A stretch of 6,124 bases of DNA from an uncultured Acetatifactor sp. (lineage in GTDB: Bacteria > Bacillota > Clostridia > Lachnospirales > Lachnospiraceae). A model generated the notes under the pieces. That model ran no database searches. It saw only the letters and a program-made list of their open reading frames with translations, and had not been told where the DNA came from. The position numbers and the translations under genes were made by a program. The DNA is taken from assembly GCA_910577035.1 (NCBI GenBank), contig CAJTKW010000118.1, forward strand, positions 1 through 6,124. Direction: 5' to 3'. Positions 1 through 3,772 of the stretch are shown piece by piece (position 1 is the stretch's first letter; every line of letters starts with the position of its first letter).

Positions 1-39
1 TAACTTCCACAGTATCTGTATTGAGGGGTGGATTTTATT

Positions 40-117
40 TTGGCAAATAAGAAAAATGGGAAAATGCAGTGCCTGAATTCCAATGCGGATAGTAATCCCG
101 CAGATTTTATGATATAA
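40..117 (+). CDS. Possible 25-residue small protein with TTG start
   Basis: Reading from TTG at 40 gives 25 codons ending in TAA at 115-117. A purine-rich GAGGGGTGG (23-31) precedes the TTG at a usable distance of about 8 nt. The peptide is polar, begins (M)ANKKNGK and ends NPADFMI. It has no membrane segment and I recognise no family. Its stop codon lies inside the -10 box of the next promoter, so it would belong to an upstream transcript that enters the window. An ORF this short can arise by chance, and a TTG start makes it weaker. Confidence 0.18.
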   Translation: MANKKNGKMQCLNSNADSNPADFMI

Positions 118-118
118 T
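90..118 (+). promoter_or_regulatory. Extended -10 promoter for the HD/S51/C15 gene cluster
   Basis: TATAAT at 113-118 is a perfect -10 box. It is preceded by TG plus one base (110-112), the extended -10 motif that can replace a good -35. The -35 position (TAGTAA, 90-95, 17-bp spacer) matches the consensus only weakly. Transcription should begin near 125. This helps fix the start of the HD gene: the ATG at 116-119 region overlaps the -10 box and cannot be on the message, whereas ATG 219 can. Confidence 0.72.
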
Positions 119-141
119 GAGCGTCATCGGGAGGAACGAGC

Positions 142-222
142 TTGCCGGCTGCTGCTTTTTCACAAAGAGAACAGCAGAGGGAGCTTATTGCGGTCTGCCG
201 GAGACAGGAGAAACAAATATGA
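142..222 (+). CDS. Possible 26-codon leader ORF coupled to the HD gene
   Basis: A strong GGGAGG (129-134) lies 7 nt before TTG at 142, which opens 26 codons ending in TGA at 220-222. That stop overlaps the HD gene's ATG (219-221) as ATGA, the usual geometry for translational coupling. The frame has stops at 115-117 and 118-120, so no longer start exists, and the predicted transcript start (about 125) falls just before the GGGAGG. The peptide begins (M)PAAAFSQREQQRE, is hydrophilic and rich in Arg and Gln, and matches no family I know. It could be a regulatory leader peptide or a chance ORF. The ribosome binding site and the overlap are the real evidence; the TTG start counts against it. Confidence 0.33.
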   Translation: MPAAAFSQREQQRELIAVCRRQEKQI

Positions 223-845
223 GGATACTGACGATTACAGAAGCGGAGAAGGAGCTGGCGCTGGCAGCGCAGATGAACCCGGGCCCCTGGGAGCAGCACA
301 GCATGTCCGTGGCCCGGAATGCAAGGCTGATTGCCGGTCAGGTCAACAGCGTTACAGCAGGGAAGATGGACAGTGATAAGGCTTATGTTATGGGCTTACT
401 GCACGACATTGGCCGCAGGGCCGGCATCACAGGAATCTTACATATCCTGGACGGGTATGATTACATGATGGGCCTGGGACAGGAGGAAATTGCGCGGATT
501 TGCCTGACCCATTCCTTTCCGGTCAGGGACGTCAATACTTTCTATGGCAAATATGACTGCTCGCCGGAGCAGAAAAGCTTTTTACAGCAGTATCTGGAAG
601 AGCGGGAGTATGATGATTACGATATGCTGATTCAGCTGTGTGACGCCATTTCCCTGCCGGGTGGGGCGTGTATTATGGAAAAGCGTCTGGTAGATGTGGC
701 CTTTCGGCATGGACTGCCGGAGTTTACCCTGGATAAGTGGCGGGCATTTCTGAATACCAAGAAGCATTTTGATGAATTGTGCGGCTGTAATATTTACAGC
801 TTTCTGCCAAATATCCTGGAAAATTCATCCGTAAATCTTGTTTAG
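219..845 (+). CDS. HD-domain metal-dependent hydrolase
   Basis: This 208-residue cytosolic protein belongs to the HD superfamily of metal-dependent phosphohydrolases. The expected metal ligands are visible: His27 (EQHSMSVARN), the His62-Asp63 doublet (LLHDIGRRAG) and Asp142 (LIQLCDAIS). His98 (THSFP) is a likely extra ligand or catalytic residue. HD proteins often cleave nucleotides or other phosphate esters, but nothing here identifies the substrate. I recognise the overall type (MNPGPW near the N-terminus, THSFP, QLCDA, MEKRLVDVA) as a common stand-alone HD protein of Clostridia. I chose ATG 219 because AGGAGA (206-211) lies 7 nt upstream; an in-frame ATG at 117 falls inside the promoter -10 box and its extra 34 residues do not look like an HD domain. 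It is first in a same-strand cluster with the two peptidase-like genes, and no terminator follows it. Confidence 0.93.
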   Translation: MRILTITEAEKELALAAQMNPGPWEQHSMSVARNARLIAGQVNSVTAGKMDSDKAYVMGLLHDIGRRAGITGILHILDGYDYMMGLGQEEIARICLTHSFPVRDVNTFYGKYDCSPEQKSFLQQYLEEREYDDYDMLIQLCDAISLPGGACIMEKRLVDVAFRHGLPEFTLDKWRAFLNTKKHFDELCGCNIYSFLPNILENSSVNLV

Positions 846-939
846 GGGCGTTTCTTACATTCCGGTGCAGGCATGTCCGGGGGAGGAAACCCGGGGAAGA
901 TGCAGGACAGGAAATCTTTGAGATCATGGAGGAAGGATA

Positions 940-1698
940 ATGAAAGCAATTCTTACCAGTTCACTGGGAGGTTCGATTAAGGTTGACGGCAAAAGGGTTC
1001 CGTCAGTCCTGCTTGAGGAAAATAATTTATTGAAGACGCTGAGGGAAATATGGACCGACAATGCGAAAGTAATGCTTGTCTGTGCCTCTCCCGATGATTA
1101 TGAAAAAAACGACAGCGTGTGTGCGTGTATGAGAGAGGCATTTCCCATGAGCGGATTGAGTATTTCGTACCTTGAAAAATGTGATGACAGGAACGAGGAG
1201 CTGGTAGAAAGGTCCGGAGAAATGGATGTCATTATTTTGGGCGGAGGCCATGTCCCCACACAAAACAGGTTCTTCAAAAAAATCGGGCTGCAGGAAAGGC
1301 TGCGGGATTTCCACGGCCTGCTGATTGCCTGGAGTGCGGGAACCATGAACTGCGCTGTAACTGTATATGCGGCGCCGGAACTTGAGGGGGAGGCGGCGGA
1401 TCCTCATTTTGAACGGTGGATAACCGGACTGGGGATCACGGATATAAACGTATTTCCGCATTATCAGTCTCTGAAGGACGAATATCTGGACGGCCTGAGA
1501 GTCGTGGAGGATATTACTTACAAAGACAGCTTTGGGCATGGGATTCTGGCGTTGAATGACGGAAGCTGGCTTATGATTGAGGATGGAAGAGAAATATTGC
1601 ACGGGGAGGCCTATCTGATTCAGGACGGCACCCTGAAACAGATCTGCAGGAATGGGGAATCCGTTGTGCTGAACGTAAAATCAGGTGCGGAAACATAA
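940..1698 (+). CDS. Peptidase E (S51)-like protein, class I glutamine amidotransferase-like fold
   Basis: This 252-residue protein is probably cytosolic, as no signal peptide is visible. It shows the marks of the peptidase E/S51 group: an ILGGGHVPTQN loop (99-109), a nucleophile elbow AWSAGTMN with Ser132, and His174 in NVFPHYQ. Characterised peptidase E cleaves dipeptides with N-terminal Asp using a Ser-His-Glu triad. The position I would align with that Glu is Asp207 (ALNDGSW), so the triad may be Ser-His-Asp, though Glu214 is an alternative. I recognise this branch (TSSLGGS start, GGHVPTQN, SAGTMNCA, PELEGE, GEAYLI) as frequent in Clostridia, often annotated only as a type 1 glutamine amidotransferase-like protein. 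GGAGG (928-932) gives a 7-nt spacing to ATG 940. It lies 94 bp after the HD gene and 32 bp before the C15-like gene, consistent with one transcript. Family is confident; activity on Asp-Xaa is inferred. Confidence 0.92.
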   Translation: MKAILTSSLGGSIKVDGKRVPSVLLEENNLLKTLREIWTDNAKVMLVCASPDDYEKNDSVCACMREAFPMSGLSISYLEKCDDRNEELVERSGEMDVIILGGGHVPTQNRFFKKIGLQERLRDFHGLLIAWSAGTMNCAVTVYAAPELEGEAADPHFERWITGLGITDINVFPHYQSLKDEYLDGLRVVEDITYKDSFGHGILALNDGSWLMIEDGREILHGEAYLIQDGTLKQICRNGESVVLNVKSGAET

Positions 1699-1730
1699 TA
1701 GCTGTGCAGGAATATGGCGGGAGAGGAATC

Positions 1731-2198
1731 ATGAAGGATATTCTTTTGACAGGGTTTCGCGGTACGTCCTCCGAGCTCCTTGTGGAAAAGGCAGGCTGCA
1801 GGTCGCTGATCCTTCCGAATGACAAGGTACTGGACGGGCAGCTTCTTTTGGCAGAGCTTAAGAGGCAAGATTATGAGTATGTTTTCAGTTTCGGGCAGAA
1901 GCCTAATATCCGGGACAAGGTATACCTTGAAACTACTGCAAGAAACGGGAATAAGTGTCTTCATACGGATTTTGCATACGGTGAGCTGCAGGAGCTTCTT
2001 GCGGCGGAAAAGATAGAGGTTCGGATTTCCGATCATGCCGGGACCTCTTTTTGTAATGCCTTATACTGGAACGGACTGGACTATATTCACAATCGCAAGA
2101 TGAAGACCCAGATGCTTTTCCTGCATATTCCCTTCAGCAGGAACATAACGGCGGCGGATTTTTTTGAAAGGATTCTGAGGAGCCTGAAGAGCTGTTGA
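1731..2198 (+). CDS. Compact pyroglutamyl-peptidase I (C15)-like protein
   Basis: This 155-residue protein resembles pyroglutamyl-peptidase I, a cysteine peptidase that removes N-terminal pyroglutamate. The family's Glu-Cys-His triad can be placed: Glu67 (FGQKPNIRDKVYLETTA), Cys108 (DHAGTSFCNALYW) and His132 (MLFLHIPF). The TGFRGTSSE segment at the N-terminus sits where classical enzymes have a longer GFxPFGG loop. Classical members are about 200-215 residues, so roughly 50 residues are missing from the N-terminal and central loops, not from the catalytic core. It is therefore a short variant rather than a decayed copy. I start it at ATG 1731, with GGGAGAGG at 1719-1726; an in-frame ATG at 1704 has no comparable site and would add nine residues unlike the family. 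It follows the S51-like gene by 32 bp and is probably co-transcribed. Pyroglutamate specificity is not proven, because the loop that shapes the substrate pocket is reduced. Confidence 0.88.
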   Translation: MKDILLTGFRGTSSELLVEKAGCRSLILPNDKVLDGQLLLAELKRQDYEYVFSFGQKPNIRDKVYLETTARNGNKCLHTDFAYGELQELLAAEKIEVRISDHAGTSFCNALYWNGLDYIHNRKMKTQMLFLHIPFSRNITAADFFERILRSLKSC

Positions 2199-2241
2199 CG
2201 AATAAAGTGCGGACAGGGGGAAACAGTACAACCGGAATGCA

Positions 2242-2272
2242 GTGACACGGCAGGGATTAAGGGCATATGATA
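2242..2272 (+). promoter_or_regulatory. Promoter candidate for the ferritin-like gene, possibly sporulation-type
   Basis: GTGACA (2242-2247) and TATGAT (2266-2271), 18 bp apart, each match the housekeeping consensus at five of six positions. The same bases read CATATGATA (2264-2272), which fits the CATAnnnTA -10 pattern of the mother-cell sigma factors of spore formers, with an AC at 2245-2246 in the -35 area. Either reading puts the start near 2278 and gives a short leader. ACAGTA (2223-2228) and TACTGT (2274-2279) flank the site as a 6-bp inverted pair, which may be chance. I see no complete Fur or PerR box. Confidence 0.45.
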
Positions 2273-2305
2273 ATACTGTAAAAATTTCTGGAAGCAGATG
2301 ATTAA

Positions 2306-2848
2306 ATGGAAAGATGTATGGAACCAATTGCCAATGACTGCAGCCTGCAGGGGATAAAGCCGATCATGGTTGACCTCCCTTATCCGCCGACCCGGGTAAG
2401 GGAGATAAACACCCAATATGCGGATTTATTAGCGGTGGATTACTGCGGATCGGTGTCGGAGCTGTCTGCAATTTTACAGTACATTAATAACGAAAACAGA
2501 ATGTCTGCCGAGCGTTGTACGTTGGTTCGGACCATTCTGGGGATTGCGATGGCGGAGATGATTCATCTGCAAAAGCTGGCTGAGCTGATTGCCCTGCTGG
2601 GCGGGTATGTGTGCTATGAAGCAAAACGGCCGAACGGCATGTGGTCCCCCTCCTGCCTGACCCTGCCGGACTGTATTCCGCAGATGCTCCAGGCGGATAT
2701 TGAGGCCGAGCAGGCAGCAATCCGGCAGTACAGGATGCACATCAGCGCGATTCGGGACGACTATGTCAACGCCGTGCTGAGACGAATCATTCAGGATGAA
2801 GAATACCACATTATGATCCTGCAGTCCCTGCTGAACAACGGATGTTAA
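2306..2848 (+). CDS. Ferritin-like diiron (or dimanganese) domain protein
   Basis: This 180-residue protein has the four-helix ferritin-like pattern. Candidate metal ligands are Glu52 (SELSAI), Glu84 with His87 (AEMIHLQ), Glu135 (ADIEAEQAAIRQY) and Glu165 with His168 (DEEYHIM), that is, two E plus ExxH pairs with similar spacing. Such domains bind two iron or manganese ions and serve in peroxide removal, catalase-like chemistry or metal storage. There is no rubredoxin tail, so it is not a classical rubrerythrin. The N-terminal YPP-VREINTQYADLL segment resembles small clostridial ferritin-like proteins annotated near manganese catalases. It is unusually cysteine-rich for its size (Cys 4, 12, 47, 71, 103, 117, 123, 180), with no CxxC pair. 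The start is uncertain: ATG 2306 has only a weak GGAAG at long spacing, and ATG 2318 or 2366 would still leave the whole domain. It may be read from its own promoter or from the upstream cluster. Confidence 0.87.
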   Translation: MERCMEPIANDCSLQGIKPIMVDLPYPPTRVREINTQYADLLAVDYCGSVSELSAILQYINNENRMSAERCTLVRTILGIAMAEMIHLQKLAELIALLGGYVCYEAKRPNGMWSPSCLTLPDCIPQMLQADIEAEQAAIRQYRMHISAIRDDYVNAVLRRIIQDEEYHIMILQSLLNNGC

Positions 2849-2858
2849 GGACGGATCG

Positions 2859-2961
2859 GTCAGGATAGAGAGAAGGAGATGGCGCAGAAACGCCGCCCGG
2901 TTATTTTTGCAGGGCGGTGCATCATGCGTGACCGCCGGGAACTCTATCCTGACGAGTTTTT
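2859..2961 (+). terminator. Large branched stem-loop after the ferritin-like gene, probable terminator or structured RNA
   Basis: GTCAGGATAGAG (2859-2870) and CTCTATCCTGAC (2942-2953) form a perfect 12-bp stem beginning 11 bases after the stop codon. TTTTT follows at 2957-2961 after three intervening bases. The 71-nt interior is GC-rich and can fold in two mutually exclusive ways: hairpin GGCG/CGCC (2881-2884, 2891-2894) together with GGCGGT/ACCGCC (2913-2918, 2931-2936), or a single CGCCGCCC/GGGCGGTG hairpin (2891-2898, 2912-2919, one G-U). Position and T-run suggest termination, but the long interior and the gap before the T-run are unusual. It matches no riboswitch class I can recall. The rest of this intergenic stretch, up to the next promoter at 3045, shows only a short direct repeat GAAGTGT (3005-3011, 3015-3021). 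Confidence 0.45.
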
Positions 2962-3044
2962 GAGAACCTTCAGAGTCTTGAGAAAATTGAAAAAGGCATG
3001 TCGGGAAGTGTGGTGAAGTGTCTCGGGGTTTTCACGGCTTTTGG

Positions 3045-3073
3045 TTGTAATATGTGTCAATGCCATGTATAAT
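3045..3073 (+). promoter_or_regulatory. Promoter of the membrane protein gene
   Basis: TTGTAA (3045-3050) and a perfect TATAAT (3068-3073) are separated by 17 bp, the ideal housekeeping spacing. Transcription would start near 3080 and leave a leader of about 25 nt carrying GGAGG (3095-3099). No operator is obvious nearby. Confidence 0.75.
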
Positions 3074-3105
3074 GAAAACGGAAATTCGGAACCTGGAGGT
3101 GTTTC

Positions 3106-3672
3106 ATGAAATGGATCAAGTCCCTGGGTAATATGGTTATCCCGGCAGTGGTATTTAAAATTGTCTATAACACATTGGGAATTATTCCGGCGGTTATCCT
3201 TTCTCTGGGATGCAGCCTGGTTTCTGTCATATATTCGAAGAGTAAGGGGAATGGCATAAAGAATTCTCAGGTGATCGGTATTCTGGGGCTGGCAGGTTCG
3301 GCCGCGGCCATTATTTTTTCAGGGGACGAAAAGCTGTATTATGTTCCTTCCATTTTTCAAAATGCGCTCTTGCTGGGGTTTGCCATAACACTTTCCCTCA
3401 AGCATAAAAGTATTCTTCACTATCTGGCGAAGGACTTCGAGATACACTCACTGGACCGGATTTCCGAAGAAGATATGAAGAGCATTAATATTATCTGGAT
3501 CATTTATTTTGCCCTGAAGATTATCGTGAAGATCGTGGGGATTCTGTATCTGGATTTTAATATGCTTTACTGGATTGTATTTCTGCAGGGTGATCCGATG
3601 ATGATTCTGATGATTGTCATTTCCGGCATCCTCATCAGAGTACAGTATGCCAGGGCAGGCCGCAGTTCGTGA
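3106..3672 (+). CDS. Predicted six-helix integral membrane protein (VC0807-like)
   Basis: This 188-residue protein is mostly hydrophobic. Predicted membrane segments fall near residues 9-26, 27-44, 54-72, 82-98, 127-149 and 154-178. A charged loop (99-126, KHKSILHYLAKDFEIHSLDRISEED) divides the first four from the last two, and there is no cleavable signal peptide. The pattern of IPAV near the start, then SGDEKLYYVPSIFQNALLLGFAITLSL, resembles the VC0807/DUF3159-type family of small membrane proteins. That assignment is from memory and moderate at best. No catalytic or transport motif is visible, so I assign no function. GGAGG at 3095-3099 lies 6 nt before ATG 3106, and a good promoter precedes it. 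It appears to be a single-gene unit between the ferritin-like and helicase genes, with its own promoter and a possible weak terminator at its end. Confidence 0.85.
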   Translation: MKWIKSLGNMVIPAVVFKIVYNTLGIIPAVILSLGCSLVSVIYSKSKGNGIKNSQVIGILGLAGSAAAIIFSGDEKLYYVPSIFQNALLLGFAITLSLKHKSILHYLAKDFEIHSLDRISEEDMKSINIIWIIYFALKIIVKIVGILYLDFNMLYWIVFLQGDPMMILMIVISGILIRVQYARAGRSS

Positions 3673-3697
3673 GGAATTGATAAATCTTGCGGTTTTT
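3657..3697 (+). terminator. Weak intrinsic terminator candidate after the membrane protein gene
   Basis: CCGCA (3660-3664) pairs with TGCGG (3688-3692), which is followed directly by TTTTT (3693-3697). G-U or A-T pairs can lengthen the stem slightly at both ends. The stem is short, the loop is about 23 nt, and the left arm lies in the last codons of the gene, so termination would be inefficient. The T-run position is the main support. Confidence 0.3.
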
Positions 3698-3707
3698 CCC
3701 CGGCGGC

Positions 3708-3736
3708 TTGTCATTTCCGGACGGCCTGTGTAAAAT
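3708..3736 (+). promoter_or_regulatory. Promoter of the UvrD/PcrA-type helicase gene
   Basis: TTGTCA (3708-3713) and TAAAAT (3731-3736) are 17 bp apart and each match the housekeeping consensus at five of six positions. The start would be near 3743, giving a 30-nt leader with the ribosome binding site GGGGGG (3761-3766), 6 nt before ATG 3773. I see no SOS (LexA) box overlapping it, so DNA-damage induction is not supported. Confidence 0.72.
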
Positions 3737-3772
3737 GAAAAGGACGTCAGAACAGAACATGGGGGGCACAGG

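Noticed and set aside
3..50. C-terminal tail of an upstream gene (frame ending TAA at 48-50, or another ending TGA at 74-76)
   Set aside because: Two frames are open at the left edge with no way to choose between them, and neither short tail is recognisable.
117..218. Longer HD protein starting at ATG 117 (34 extra residues)
   Set aside because: That ATG overlaps the perfect -10 box, has no ribosome binding site, and the extra residues do not resemble the family; ATG 219 has AGGAGA 7 nt upstream.
876..895. CCGGG/CCCGG hairpin between the HD and S51-like genes as a terminator
   Set aside because: The stem is only 5-6 bp and no T-run follows, so the genes are better read as one transcript.
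900..980. 26-codon ATG ORF overlapping the start of the S51-like gene
   Set aside because: Its GGAGG-like site is too far from the ATG, and it has no stop-start coupling geometry.
1027..1602. Reverse-strand open frame of 191 codons opposite the S51-like gene
   Set aside because: It has no recognisable domain, and the + strand has a ribosome binding site and conserved catalytic motifs.
2195..2222. TTGACG at 2195-2200 as a -35 for the ferritin-like gene
   Set aside because: It overlaps the stop codon of the previous gene, and the bases 17 downstream are a run of G with no -10 resemblance.
2859..2953. Known riboswitch class in the structured element (c-di-GMP, NiCo, glycine, guanidine and others considered)
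   Set aside because: None of the conserved core sequences I can recall is present, and it sits just after a gene and before an independent promoter rather than in that gene's leader.
3072..3131. 19-codon ATG ORF overlapping the membrane protein start
   Set aside because: Its ATG lies in the -10 box, upstream of the predicted transcript start, so it would not be on the message.
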